A stretch of 64,000 nt of DNA, taken from assembly GCA_964036315.1 (NCBI GenBank), contig OZ038498.1, positions 14,663,997-14,727,996 of the forward strand, given 5' to 3'. This DNA is from Acanthosepion esculentum (lineage: Eukaryota > Mollusca > Cephalopoda > Sepiida > Sepiidae). Position numbers and translations under genes: made by a program. The notes beneath the pieces are model-generated. The model made no database searches. It was not told where the DNA came from and saw nothing but the letters and a program-made list of their open reading frames with translations. The stretch's first letter is position 1; every line of letters starts with the position of its first letter. Shown in pieces: positions 22,156 to 32,803 of the stretch.

Positions 22156-22405
22156 CCTTCCTTTACATATCTTTCTTGGTTTTTATTCAACTTTTACAAT
22201 CAAAACATCCGGTAGAGTAAAAGAAACGCTAAAACTTACATCGCTTGATCTCGTTTTCTGCTAGTTTTAGAGTGGTTTTTCTATTTTTAGTATTTTAATA
22301 TGGCGTAGATTAGTGTCAAAATTTCAATTCTCAGTTGTATCAACTCTTCTGAAGTGAAATTGCTCTATCGACCACTAAAATATTACCGTGTACCCGCAGT
22401 TTTCT

Positions 22406-22410
<5 letters not shown>

Positions 22411-22462
<52 letters not shown>
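22411..22462. repeat. (GT)n microsatellite
   Basis: About 52 bp of pure GT. Confidence 0.97.
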
Positions 22463-22464
<2 letters not shown>

Positions 22465-22524
22465 ACACACAGTAATGTTACATGGACCCCCGGAGTCCAT
22501 ATGCATCCCGGGTGAGAACTACTG

Positions 22525-23061
22525 TGTTAAATGCGCCGAGAGTGATAGCAATAAAAAAAAGACAATATTCGAGAATAATAATCACTATACAATGAGGGAG
22601 ATATCCAACATAATGAAAAGAAACCAAATCGAGCACTGAAAATCTTTTTCACACCCAACCCAGTTCTGCGGAATCAGAATCAACGTTGAGTTTAAGCAAA
22701 CGAATGAGCCAATTGCAGTAAAGTACCATGCAGATTGAAATTTTTTCCCACTTGTGACGAATGCAGCTATCGATTTTTTTTGCATGCTAGCCTGCTAGTT
22801 AACATTCGTGTCAGTCAGCTGTTGGCTCTCACGCTGGCTAATAGAATCTTCCTGCCTATTCGTGGCAGCCAGCTATAGGCTCTCACTCTGGCCAGTAGAA
22901 AATGGCCGCAAACTACATGAAAACTGCCGTAGTAGCATGAAAAAATCGATTATTTCCACTATCGATGGGAGTTGGGAAATGCAAAGTCGGTCTTGGCTAA
23001 CTTGGAGCATGTGTATGTAAATTTTGGTGCAAATCCGTCGAAAATTGCGGCCGTGCATTCG

Positions 23062-23065
<4 letters not shown>
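22525..23065. other. Unassigned sequence with a ~54-bp duplication
   Basis: Words GTCAGCTGTTGGCTCTCACGC at 22815 and GCCAGCTATAGGCTCTCACTC at 22869 mark two diverged tandem copies. No gene recognised. Confidence 0.5.

Positions 23066-23127
<62 letters not shown>
23066..23127. repeat. (CA)n microsatellite
   Basis: About 62 bp of pure CA. Confidence 0.97.
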
Positions 23128-23399
23128 CCTGTCTTTTATAGATAGAGATGATGAACAAAAATAAAAGTGACTTAAAAAAAAAGAAACTATCCAATTTCCC
23201 TAAAACATAATTAATTCTGGGATACCCTTTTCTTTTCCCGCCTACCCATTTATATGCGCGAAGACTTAAGAAGAAAAAATATAGGACACTGCGAATAAAC
23301 TGAAAAAGATTTACTAAAACAATCTGTCTTAATTTTGTTTTCGAAATGATATCCTTATGATGATTATTTTATTTAAATTTAGGAATCTTCATTTACAAT

Positions 23400-23735
23400 A
23401 TTGGAATAGCGAAAGATTCCTTCCAAAAGCTAAGCAAAGTATTAAGAAACAGAAAAAAATTTATTTAGAAACGAGGAAAAGAGTATCGAAATGTTATGTG
23501 ATATAGGTCATTCTATATGACAGTGAATGCTGGACAATCTTTCCTCACAGATGTAGAAGAAACTTGAAGCAACAGAAATATGGTTCTACAGAAGGATACT
23601 GAGAATACCATGGACGAAATACGTGAGAAATGGCGAAGTTTTAGAGAAAATGGAATAAGAAAAGGACACTTACACTTAACACCAGGAAGAGAGAGTTGAA
23701 ATTTCTAGGGCACATAATGAGAAAGTGACTTTTTT
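23400..23735 (+). pseudogene. LINE reverse-transcriptase C-terminal relic
   Basis: The nucleotide sequence parallels 16550-16860: GCGAAAGATTCCTTCCAAAA, AGTGAATGCTGGACAATCT and GGGCACATAATGAGAAAG. Translation across frame changes gives the YDSECWT-like, EIWFYRRILRIPW and FLGHIMRK-like segments of the same LINE family. Multiple stops and shifts are present. Confidence 0.75.
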
Positions 23736-24248
23736 TAAAAAAAAAAAATTCGATTTCACTGAAATGGATAGGTGATTCTGGGACACTTTGTATATCGATT
23801 TTTTAAAAAGTAAATATCTTGGCGTAGGGATGAGAAAAACTGAAGTGGATCTATAGAATGTTTTTACAGCGACCAAATGTTAAACTCATAGTTTTACAGA
23901 TCAATGAATAATTATCTGGTGTAACTTTAGCAAGCAAAATAATGATAATTTGACTAACAAGAACGTTATATTTTGAAGATTATAGCCATCCGGTTTTTTT
24001 CCTCTTCTTCATAAATAGATCGTCTAGTGCCCTAAAAGATGCAAACATTACAAATGAACTATTTAAACAATAAACATACAAAATCCTACTTCAGAAACAC
24101 AGAGGGGAAAAAGAAAGGTCATCAACACTTTTGGTTTTATAATAGGAAACGACACTGAAGGATAAAGCAACTGAAAGAATCAGAATATGAATAAAGAATA
24201 TATTAGGTTTTAACAACCTCCTCAGTAGACCTAGCATAGAGATAAATA
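23736..24248. other. Unassigned sequence
   Basis: No gene or repeat recognised. Confidence 0.45.
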
Positions 24249-24328
24249 TTAGGTTGGTGCAAAAATAATGTCGTTTTTTGACGTTCAACTTCATGTGAGA
24301 AAACGACATTAGTTTTGCACCAACCTAA
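24249..24328. mobile_element. 80-bp palindromic mariner MITE, MADE1-like
   Basis: Begins TTAGGTTGGTGCAAAAATAA and ends with the near-perfect complement. Length is exactly 80 bp and TA flanks both sides (24247-24248, 24329-24330). The terminal sequence TTAGGTTGGTGCAAAA matches what I recall of the Hsmar1/MADE1 inverted repeat of primates; MADE1 is also 80 bp. The transcript would fold into one long hairpin. Confidence 0.92.
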
Positions 24329-24790
24329 TACTATCTGGGAGCCTCTGATCAAGAAAGAAAGAATACGCAAAAGAAATTCCATGCTTCAAACAGAGCACTC
24401 ATATCCGTCTTTCTTTTTTATGTGCCGTGTCCTTTCAGGACGTAGGCGATCATGGCCCTCCACTTACCCCTATCCCTTGTGGCTGTCAACAGGTTTTGTG
24501 TTTCTGCCAACTCCCCCACACCACGGTCCGCCATCCACCTGCCCAAGCCCGCCATGTATGTCATACGCTGCTTTCTCCTCTCTCTTTATCCCCCTATTCG
24601 TCTCGTGAGTATCAGATTCTCCAGGCCCTCCTTTCTCATCACGCGTCCCAGAAATTTCATCTACCTCTTTCTGATGTTAAGTATAAGTTTCCTCCTTGTT
24701 TGCATCATCTCCTTAAGCTTTTAGTCCAAAGAAGAAAAAAACGAGTAATAAAACTAAAACGTAGAGTGCTCAATACGCTAAGTAGAGCTA

Positions 24791-24792
<2 letters not shown>

Positions 24793-24863
<71 letters not shown>
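24793..24863. repeat. (AT)n microsatellite inside the LINE relic
   Basis: About 70 bp of AT. Confidence 0.97.
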
Positions 24864-24868
<5 letters not shown>

Positions 24869-24954
24869 AATTATTTTATTTTAAATAGAACAAAAACATG
24901 TTGAAATTGATACGCAATAGCTTTTGGATTTTCGGTAGCACGTGGGCGAATATT

Positions 24955-24956
<2 letters not shown>

Positions 24957-25006
<50 letters not shown>
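24957..25006. repeat. (GT)n-(AT)n microsatellite inside the LINE relic
   Basis: Short GT run followed by about 40 bp of AT. Confidence 0.97.
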
Positions 25007-25010
<4 letters not shown>

Positions 25011-25139
25011 CTCAATCAATGACATCCCCAACATCCTTCTGTAGAGCCCCATTTCCGCCGCCTTGAATCTCTTCTTCATCCTTGAGGATACCGTCCAACA
25101 TTCGCTGCCGTATAGGAGGATAGATGTCACGTAGCAACA

Positions 25140-25400
25140 GGACAGTCATACGGTCCCACCACCAGAGTCAAGTCACTCTTACAAATTCATCACCTTACAA
25201 CAGATAAGGTTTAAGGCTCGAAAAATTCAACACTTGGTTGTTCGAAAAACGTTATGTATAAAAGCCTTCGTTAATATATATCCGGTTCTCTGAGAGATGT
25301 GAGTTCGATTCCTGGATCTGTTAATACGCTGAAGTCGTCTACTATGGTTCAGTGAAAGAAAGAGATATGTGGCCGTAAAGTGAAGACGTCTGGTGTGTAT
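25140..25400 (+). repeat. Possible SINE fragment
   Basis: GAGTTCGATTCCTGG near 25292 is a good B box, and CTGAAGTCGTCTAC follows. The A box is not clear. Confidence 0.4.
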
Positions 25401-25419
25401 TCAGATCAGGGCCGTTCAA

Positions 25420-25612
25420 AGTATTGACAAATCGGGCACATCATGCCGCCATGTCATGTGTTTGGGATCTGCCAAAACTAAAGCTTATAAAAACATACTT
25501 CAGGTCGTCCACGACTCAAAACAAATTAAATTCTTTGGATATTTTGTCAATAGAAAATGATCTTGTAAAGAAAGTGCCATGAAAAGATTGGCAGATCAAA
25601 AGACTAGAAAAA
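25420..25612 (+). pseudogene. hAT transposase C-terminal fragment, copy 1
   Basis: From 25502 the frame reads RSSTTQNKLNSLDILSIEND and LVKK, the hAT C-terminal dimerisation block (usual form RLS.L..LSIEND). An upstream CHVFGICQN-like stretch is shared with the copy at 27100-27300. A stop follows shortly after. It is a small relic of a ZMYM/hAT-like transposase. Confidence 0.7.
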
Positions 25613-25659
25613 ATGTTTTAGGTAGAATAATGATATATTATAGGTTGTATCAAGCTGTA

Positions 25660-25790
25660 TATTGTAAGTGGCCGTGTGGTTAAAACGGTCGTATTGTGTC
25701 GGTTTCGAATCTCACGATGGTCGATTTGCCAGTGAAGAAGACTTCCAGGAGGGGTCGATCCCATTTGTTAAATCAATTACAAATTGGCTT
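25660..25790 (+). repeat. tRNA-derived SINE (family 6), partial
   Basis: A box AGTGGCCGTGTGGTTAAAAC and B box GGTTTCGAATCTCAC, then GACTTCCAGGAGGGGTCGATCCC. Same family as the two copies at 26263-26710. Confidence 0.75.
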
Positions 25791-26262
25791 CGTTTACTTA
25801 CTTGTCTTCTCCAATTGGAACTTAGATTGATTGTTTATTTTTTTCCTTGTTCACACTCAACAGTTATATATAAAAAGAACATTAAGTCAATTAGCATAAT
25901 TTAACACTCTTACTAGCGGAAAATATAAAAGTCATTTGCTTTGTATTGAGAAAATAAGATATTTTAATGATCATTGACAAATCTAAAAAGAATAAATTTC
26001 TATTACGACGATGTAATAAGGTCCAACTATATGCACGTTTTAAGTTGGATGACAACGATAAAAAGCTTTTATTAATCAGATTGCAAGACAGGGGAGAAAA
26101 AAGTCATTGAGATGTAGGAATGATTAGTTTCCATTACAAGTTAAATCAGTGGCTCCAAGGAATTCGATCAAGTTTAATTATTTTCATTGAATAGATAAGC
26201 ACTATAAATGTAGATTATTTTTAACAAAAAGTAAAACAAAGTTGTGTGTCACACTATCATAA
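25791..26262. other. Unassigned sequence
   Basis: AT-rich; nothing recognised. Confidence 0.45.
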
Positions 26263-26480
26263 TTGAGTGGCCGAGTGGTTAAAACATTTGCATTCTGACC
26301 ATGAGACCCGGGTTCGAATCTCACTATGGTCTATTTGTCAGAAAGGGGACTTCCTGATATTATCGGACTGGAGGGGGTCAATTCTAGCTTGCGGCAAATT
26401 TTGGAACCGCACCATGGGTTGACAAAAGCCTTGTGAAGAAAATTAGGTAGACGGAACCCTTTGAGACAGTCGATAGCTGT
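26263..26480 (+). repeat. tRNA-derived SINE (family 6), copy 2
   Basis: Head GTGGCCGAGTGGTTAAAACA (A box) and GGGTTCGAATCTCA (B box) resemble tRNA-Leu or tRNA-Ser. The body contains CTTCCTGATATTATCGGACT and GTAGACGGAACCC. Repetition of the same body in copy 3 shows this is a SINE, not a tRNA gene. Confidence 0.85.
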
Positions 26481-26504
26481 AGGTATAAGGATAAGTATTT
26501 TGGC

Positions 26505-26712
26505 ACGTGGCCGAGTAGTTATTCTCGCATTTTGACCATGAGACCCGGGTTCGAATCTCAGCTTGTCAGGAAGCAGACTTCCTGATATTATCGGACTGGA
26601 GGGGTCAATCCCAGCGTGCGGCACCTTTGGGAAACGTACCACGGGTTGACACAAGTTTTGTGAGTGAAATTGGGTAGACGGAACCCTTGGGGGCTGTCGA
26701 TAGCTGTGCTAA
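26505..26712 (+). repeat. tRNA-derived SINE (family 6), copy 3
   Basis: Same head, body (CTTCCTGATATTATCGGACT) and tail (GTAGACGGAACCCTTGGGGG, GTCGATAGCTGTGCTAACAC) as copy 2, lacking part of the post-B-box segment. The two copies are in direct order about 240 bp apart. Confidence 0.85.
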
Positions 26713-27060
26713 CACGAAGTAACATGTCATCGTGGCCGAGGCTTGAGCGTTAATCACGCTAGATAACACGCTCTTTCCCAGAACCTGTAACTAAGGTCTT
26801 CTCAGCATAGTTACAGTATAAATCACAGGTGGGCTATGTGGGTGTTGAATAAACACAAATGCGAACGTCTGCAACAGGGATTGGTTAGCCGCTCTAGTAG
26901 ACAGGTATGCGCGAATACGAATGGCCAGCTATACATACATTTATTGTAATAATCCCAAATGTTATTCTACTTTTTCTGTTTTTCTTCTTGGGAAAGTTTA
27001 AAAAATAAAAAACTTCTAAGGGTTCCGAAGTTCAGCTTATTATTTAATCTAAAAGGGCCG
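26713..27060. other. Unassigned sequence
   Basis: Begins with a CGTGGCCGAGGCTTGAGCG stretch that may be another SINE head. Otherwise nothing recognised. Confidence 0.35.
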
Positions 27061-27300
27061 GCTGAAAATACTGGCAACCCGGACAGTCGCCCAGGGCGCC
27101 ATCGAGGCTGAAGGCGCCATCATGCTGCCATGTCATGTGTTTGGGATCTTCCAAAACTAAAGCTTATAAAAACATACTTGCGGTCGTCCATGACTCAAGA
27201 CTGATTCATTCCTTTGTCTCTATTGTCAACAGAAAATGATCTCGTCAAGAAGAGAGGCGTAGAAAGGGCCATGAAAGGATTTGCAGATCTAAAGGCTGTT
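27061..27300 (+). pseudogene. hAT transposase C-terminal fragment, copy 2
   Basis: Shares CATGTCATGTGTTTGGGATC and AAACATACTTGCGGTCGTCC-like sequence with 25420-25610. The frame reads FIPLSLLSTENDLVKKRGVE and RAMKGFADLKA, extending the hAT C-terminal block further than copy 1 does. Confidence 0.7.
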
Positions 27301-28490
27301 TTTCTCCTTGGGAAAATTTTTAAAAAATTATACTTATCAAGTCGTCGAAGTTCAGCTTGCTTCGGGTGCCAGCAACCATAGGGCCGTCACTGATTAAGAT
27401 AAGGAAATAATCCCTTAACAATCAAGAGTGGGAGATAACAGTCTATCTCCGCGTTTGAAAGTCAGGGAGTACAATTGTCAAAATGTTGTGAGGTATAACA
27501 ACTAAGATCAACATGCAGGCCCGAACAGGAGAAAAAAACGTATATAAGACAACTGAGGAAGGCTGAAGCGCACAATGGCCGAATCAATGTGAGGATAACA
27601 ATCATGTTTGCTCGAATAGAAAAGCACATGATAAAAAAAAGATATCGGGAGAAGGGACGAGATTGCAATTGTGGAGATGTTGCGATGTATGAGAATCAAG
27701 ATGAACGCGCTGGTTCGAATCGAAAGATGATAATGACAAGTCTTCATTACGAAATTTGTAAAAGGAATCAAAACTAACGTCACACAAAGAAAGAAACGTT
27801 TCAAAAGAGACAAAATGTGGCTTCAAAATGGCGGAAGCGAAAAATTAAGAAAAGAAATAAAGAAACGCAAAATTTATTTAAGATGATTAAAACAAGAATA
27901 AATACCGGATTTTTTTTAATCGTTTCACCCCATGCATGACGATAATGCCACTAGGACGCAGGAAATTAACAGAAAGTGGAAGAGAATAAGGAACAATAAA
28001 ATGATAATAAAGGAATAGGTTTCTGGGTGATAGAAAATAGAGATTAACGTTGCATTTAAAATTTTAAAGGCTGTAGTTGGAAGGGAAGCAAGAAATCGGA
28101 AGGGAGAGAAAAAAAACTATTAGAATCGAACTGACGGTTGCATCTAGCTAGTTCAATAGTAAAATGGTGAGCCCTAGTTGCTAATCTAGTAGTCCGCTTA
28201 AATTCATGCAGTCCAGTCGTGTCAGTAAGAAGAGCAACTCATCAAAACAATTGCCATGAAAATATTTGTAGAAAAGACAGAGGGAAGTCACGTCACGTTG
28301 GTGAGAAAGTGACTTAAGTCGAGATGCCAGGTCAGGACCGATTACATTGCAATCCCTTATTTAGATTTTGTCAACAGTTATCTTAAGGAGATATTCTGTT
28401 CAGTTACAGTCTGCAGCATTGTTTTAATCTCATAAAAATATCCTGAATGTTCGATTCGCTTTTTGCTTTTTCAACTTTCATTTATTTTCA
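27301..28490. other. Unassigned sequence
   Basis: No gene. Overlapping frames on both strands at 27460-27830 have no recognisable family. A tail-like CTGAAGCGCACAATGGCCGAA occurs near 27562. The rest is AT-rich. Confidence 0.45.
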
Positions 28491-28493
28491 AAA

Positions 28494-28542
<49 letters not shown>

Positions 28543-28905
28543 TCCTTTGATTTCTGGTGTATACTCATTTCTTTCCGGGTCCCAACCATAGACCTAAGGT
28601 CAGAAATGGCATCATGAGATTTTCCACTGACCATTTTTTTAAGGAAAAAACAAAGACACCTAAAATCACACATGTTTTACAGAGATAAAGCTCTTCGTAA
28701 GGTGTGGGCTATACTTGTGAGTACATTTTTGTATTTCCTTAAGGTATGGGCTACCAGGAATCCCTTCAATGAATCTATTGGAATCCTTTTCCAATTAATC
28801 CTAGTGCTCCAACTACAACTGGAATTATTGATGTCCTTATGTGCCACAATTTTGGGAATTCGATTTCAAGGTCCTTGTATTTTCATAGTTTTTATTATTA
28901 TTATT
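28491..28905 (-). pseudogene. 3' end of the restriction-endonuclease-type LINE, copy A
   Basis: On the minus strand it parallels 400-1040: GTGGCACATAAGGACATC-like, CCCATACCTTAAGGAAATAC-like, TGGAAAATCTCATGATGCC-like and GGGACCCGGAAAGAAATGAG-like motifs, then (AAT)n, seen here as (ATT)n at 28496-28542. Coding words equivalent to PVVVGALG and GIPGS are still visible but the frame is broken. Confidence 0.75.
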
Positions 28906-29002
28906 ATATTATTTCCTTTGTTTTCTGGTGTGTACACATTTCTTTCCGGGTCCCACCCAGAGACTTAAGGTTAGAGATGACATCATGACATTTTCCACTA
29001 GT

Positions 29003-29077
<75 letters not shown>

Positions 29078-29255
29078 CATAGATAAAGCCTTTCGTAAGG
29101 TGTGGGCTGTACTCGTGAGAACATTTTTTTGTATTTATTTAAGACATGGGCTTCCAGGAATCCCTTCAATTAGTCTACTGGAATCTTTTCCAATCAATCC
29201 AAGCGAACCAACTACAACATAAATTGTTGATGTTCCCATGTGCCACATTTTTGAG

Positions 29256-29260
<5 letters not shown>
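28906..29260 (-). pseudogene. 3' end of the restriction-endonuclease-type LINE, copy B, split by (AT)n
   Basis: The same block repeats: TTTCTGGTGTGTACACATTT, CCGGGTCCCACCCAGAGACT, then after an (AT)n tract (29008-29075) GGTGTGGGCTGTACTCGTGA and TTAGTCTACTGGAATC. It precedes another (ATT)n. Confidence 0.75.
29008..29075. repeat. (AT)n microsatellite inside LINE copy B
   Basis: About 68 bp of AT. Confidence 0.97.

Positions 29261-29302
<42 letters not shown>
29257..29302. repeat. (ATT)n microsatellite
   Basis: About 45 bp. This marks the position where the next LINE 3' end would start on the minus strand. Confidence 0.95.
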
Positions 29303-30063
29303 GTCCTATCATCCTTAACATCGTCAACTAGTTTTCCTATTCGTTTGCTGCAGATGATGTCATAATTTTAAAACGTTACAAAAAATGATTTTGTACACAC
29401 CCTTGTTATTCTCCCTGACTCTATTTCTCTTTTCCGAACTCTCCTTCCTAGGATGAAATGTAATGAAAATGAATCCCTACTCAGACTCTTTTAAAGTGTC
29501 CCTTGTGATGAAGATTAATTCATTTTAAAATAGAATATGAGCAGAAACCCTCCTGGTCTTCTTTTGAACGCCATCTTTAATGGCAGGAATCATCGTCAAT
29601 TTGCGTGTATGCGCATGCGTGCAACCAAATGGCAGAAAAATAATTTTTGTTTTGTTTTTTGTTTTTTTTTAAATATTTCTTAATACGAATTTTAAATGTT
29701 GAGAGATGTTTATGTTTGAATTTGTTTAAGTGATTTTTGTAATCGGCAAAGATCTCTGGATTTTTTTTCAAGAGTTCACAGATGCAAGCAATGTTTTGTG
29801 ACTTCAATCATGCATGACAGCCTCAACTAATATATTGCAAATATGACAGTGAATATACACAATGTAAGATTTTATTATAAAAGTCTGTGTTATGACATGT
29901 AAAATTCTTACTAATCAATTGACACTGGTCAATTTTTAGGTTATGCATATTATTTATATGATAAATATGACACCCGAACATTTATATGAAAATCTATACC
30001 ATACGACATGGGTTTTATTGAATGCCATATATGCTTTCATTAGGATACCACATACAATGTAAG
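29303..30063. other. Unassigned sequence
   Basis: No gene recognised; AT-rich with short frames only. Confidence 0.45.
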
Positions 30064-31490
30064 TCCTGGGTAAGACGATAAACTACATCCGCCAGCAAGG
30101 CCTTTGATCAGGGGGTTTTGAGGAGCGTGGAACCACCTCTTAATTGCTAGTGTTCCCAGGTCCACCCTGTCCCGGGGTGGTAGCTCCTGTTAGAGCCCCA
30201 GCTATGGACAAATAGTTAACCCCAAAACTGCAGTAAAAACACTGAAAGTATAAAAATAGGTTTCAGTATAAACAATAGATTTTAGGAAAAAATATTACCA
30301 GCAATACATTTTTTTGGAAAAAATACCAACAATACATTTTTGAACCAAAAAAAAATATTACCAGCAATAAATTTTTGGGAAAAAATACCAACAATACATT
30401 TTTGAACCCCAAAAAATATTACCAGCAATACATTTTTGGTAAATAATACCAGCAATACATTTTTTACCCCCCCCCCCAAAAAAAATTAACATCAATACAT
30501 TTTTGAAAAAAATATTACCAGCAATACATATTGGGAAAAAATTAACATCAATACATTTTTGAAAAAAATATTATCAGCAATACATATTGGGAAAAAATTA
30601 ACATCAATACATTTTTGAAAAAAATATTACCAGCAATACATATTGGGAAAAAATTAACATCAATACATTTTTGAAAAAAATATTACCAGCAATACATATT
30701 GGGAAAAAATTAACATCAATACATTTTTGAAAAAAATATTACCAGCAATACATATTGGGAAAAAATTAACATCAATACATTTTTGAAAAAAATATTACCA
30801 GCAATACATATTGGGAAAAAATTAACATCAATACATTTTTGAAAAAAATATTACCAGCAATACATATTGGGAAAAAATTAACATCAATACATTTTTGAAA
30901 AAAATATTACCAGCAATACATATTGGGAAAAAATTAACATCAATACATTTTTGAAAAAAATATTACCAGCAATACATATTGGGAAAAAATTAACATCAAT
31001 ACATTTTTGAAAAAAATATTACCAGCAATACATATTGGGAAAAAATTAACATCAATACATTTTTGAAAAAAATATTACCAGCAATACATATTGGGAAAAA
31101 ATTAACATCAATACATTTTTGAAAAAAATATTACCAGCAATACATATTGGGAAAAAATTAACATCAATACATTTTTGAAAAAAATATTACCAGCAATACA
31201 TATTGGGAAAAAATTAACATCAATACAATTTTGAAAAAAATATTACCAGCAATACATATTGGGAAAAAATTAACATCAATACATTTTTGAAAAAAATATT
31301 ACCAGCAATACATATTGGGAAAAAATTAACATCAATACATTTTTGAAAAAAATATTACCAGCAATACATATTGGGAAAAAATTAACATCAATACATTTTT
31401 GAAAAAAAATATTACCAGCAACAAAAATCTAAAACAAATTAAATAACCAACTGAGGGTGATATGCGGTAAACCAAACCAAACCAAACCAC
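30064..31490 (-). mobile_element. Dispersed element (family 5) with expanded internal minisatellite
   Basis: On the minus strand the element begins with TGGTTTGGTTTGGTTTACCG and CATATCACCCTCAGTTGG (31490 to 31440). It then has the long tandem array, then the conserved body GGTTAACTATTTGTCCATAG, GGGACAGGGTGGACCTGG and TTAAGAGGTGGTTCCACG, ending near CCCAGGACTT at 30064. Other members (14.8, 40.1, 45.1, 61.3 and 62.5 kb) have the same ends but only a few degenerate array units. No coding capacity is visible. Class is unknown; variable inner tandem repeats recall Helitron-derived elements of molluscs, but Helitron ends were not confirmed. Confidence 0.75.
30285..31425 (+). repeat. 56-bp minisatellite, about 17 near-identical units plus 28-bp units
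   Basis: From about 30480 each 56-bp unit joins two related 28-bp halves: TTAACATCAATACATTTTTG plus A-run, and TATTACCAGCAATACATATT plus GGGAAAAA. Units start at 30542, 30598 and onward with an exact 56-bp step. They are almost identical, with rare single changes such as TTATCAGC near 30571 and ATACAATTTTG near 31224. Before that (30285-30480) more diverged 28-bp units are present, so the array grew first by 28 and then by 56 bp. Confidence 0.97.
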
Positions 31491-31499
31491 ATACAATAT

Positions 31500-31640
31500 A
31501 TGTATATTTATATATAAATATAAAAGCGGACACTGAGGCCAACACTGAGTGGCGACATCGAATCATGGTTGAACGCAATCTTCAGACTAAGTGTCGTGTG
31601 TCTGCTTGACTGTTCATATAGGTAGCAAAGTCAGATATTT
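31500..31640 (+). repeat. Dispersed repeat (family 3), copy
   Basis: ATATAAAAGCGGACACTGAGGCCAACACTGAGTGGCGAC-like words followed by GGTTGAACGCAATCTTCAG match copies at 9.3, 19.6 and 37.3 kb. Confidence 0.65.
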
Positions 31641-31875
31641 CCGGTTTATTGCCTTATCCTAACGGTTATTGGATACGTGGCTACGGGTATAATTCAAATT
31701 CTTCTAGAGGCAATTGAGTAGAAATGAGTGGGGGTTGGAATGCGGTTATTTGCAGGTATTGGGTAGCGTTAGCTTTTAACTTGTTATTTCGAGATTAGAA
31801 TGGGGTTTAACCAGCTTATATAAATAGTCGCATCAAATGTAGAATAAAGGGTTTTAAAAGGTCCTAAAAGGTTCC
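31641..31875. other. Unassigned sequence
   Basis: No gene recognised. A short inverted repeat AGGTTTTAAAAGG-type lies at about 31852-31886. Confidence 0.4.
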
Positions 31876-31879
31876 TTTT

Positions 31880-32113
31880 AAAACCTTTATTCTATATTCA
31901 ACACCCCTTATTCTACATTTAACACCATCACTTGATAAGACACCAGAAGTGTTGAAACAAATTGTCTATTTTTGTAGTGATTTTATAACATATTCATGTT
32001 ATAATTTTCGAATAAATAATTATGTTTGCTCCACTATGTATTGAGCACTCTTTTAAGAATAGTATTTGTTGGTTATTAGAATTTATTCGGTATACACCAA
32101 TTCTATACGTGTG

Positions 32114-32118
<5 letters not shown>
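31880..32118 (+). repeat. Dispersed repeat (family 2), copy 2
   Basis: High identity to 7160-7371 across ACACCATCACTTGATAAGAC, AGTGTTGAAACAAA, TTTTGTAGTGATTTTATAAC and GAGCACTCTTTT. Ends at an (AT)n tract like copy 1. Confidence 0.8.

Positions 32119-32197
<79 letters not shown>
32119..32197. repeat. (AT)n microsatellite
   Basis: About 80 bp of AT with one ACAT interruption. Confidence 0.97.
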
Positions 32198-32201
<4 letters not shown>

Positions 32202-32255
32202 CTGTTTTAAAACATGTTTTTTTTTTCGAGAAAAAAACATTTTAAAACAGTTAAT
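32198..32255. repeat. Hairpin-forming inverted repeat
   Basis: The arm TTAACTGTTTTAAAACATG with a T-run pairs with the complement ending at 32255, loop CGAG. The stem is about 26 bp with one or two mismatches. Confidence 0.85.
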
Positions 32256-32350
32256 TTATAATATCAATGCTCTGTAAATTTACATTGAGCACTATGTTGT
32301 AAAAATAAAAATATCTATAAGAACACCGGATTATATATGTTACTGTTCTT

Positions 32351-32389
<39 letters not shown>

Positions 32390-32397
32390 TATATTTG

Positions 32398-32612
32398 GCA
32401 CCACAGACAGACTGTTTCGCAGCTCATCAGTGTGGCTAGACGTCCGCTTGCCTCTAGCTAGGATCGAAACCCGACTGAATTTGCGTCAGTCGGAACTTCT
32501 CCCACTAAGCCGTCAGCGCACGGTCAGGAATGAAGGTGAATTTTAGCGTGTTTATTTTTAGATTTAGATAAACACACAGTGACTGACAGTGACTCAATTC
32601 TGCCGAAGAGTC
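32398..32612 (-). repeat. tRNA-derived SINE (family 4), fuller copy
   Basis: On the minus strand: GACGGCTTAGTGGGAGAAG (A box), GGGTTTCGATCCTAGC (B box), then GAGGCAAGCGGACGTCTAGC and CAGTCTGTCTGTG. Matches 9410-9580, which lacks the 24 bp between boxes. Confidence 0.8.
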
Positions 32613-32727
32613 GTGCAATATTAGCTTAAATAGTCACTGTTTACAAATTCACACCTCAAACCAGAGAGCTCAACCGAAATTAATTTTTCAGGAGCCAATA
32701 CATTGATATATGTATGTAGATATACTC

Positions 32728-32731
<4 letters not shown>

Positions 32732-32802
<71 letters not shown>
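32732..32802. repeat. (AT)n microsatellite in a palindromic context
   Basis: About 70 bp of AT flanked by CTCCCATATAT and ATATATGGGAG, so the whole tract can fold back on itself. Confidence 0.95.

Positions 32803-32803
<1 letters not shown>

Larger units (their letters stand above)
24380..25140 (-). pseudogene. LINE reverse-transcriptase C-terminal relic split by (AT)n
   Basis: On the minus strand SILLYGSECWTVSSRMKKRF and MGLYRRMLGMSLIEH (25130 to about 25000) are followed, after two AT tracts, by ILNIRKR, FLGRVMRKEGLENLILT (24730-24590) and a shifted tail including HTWRAWAGGW-like and GPWSPTS-like frames ending near 24420. It is the same LINE family as at 16.0-17.0 and 62.9-63.6 kb. The AT tracts at 24793-24863 and 24957-25006 lie inside the former coding region. 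Confidence 0.8.

Noticed and set aside
26263..26345. tRNA-Leu or tRNA-Ser gene
   Set aside because: Good A and B boxes, but the acceptor stem is not formed and the following body is shared with other copies, so it is a SINE.
30285..31425. CRISPR-like regular array
   Set aside because: Units are contiguous 56-bp tandem repeats with no unique spacers, in an animal genome.
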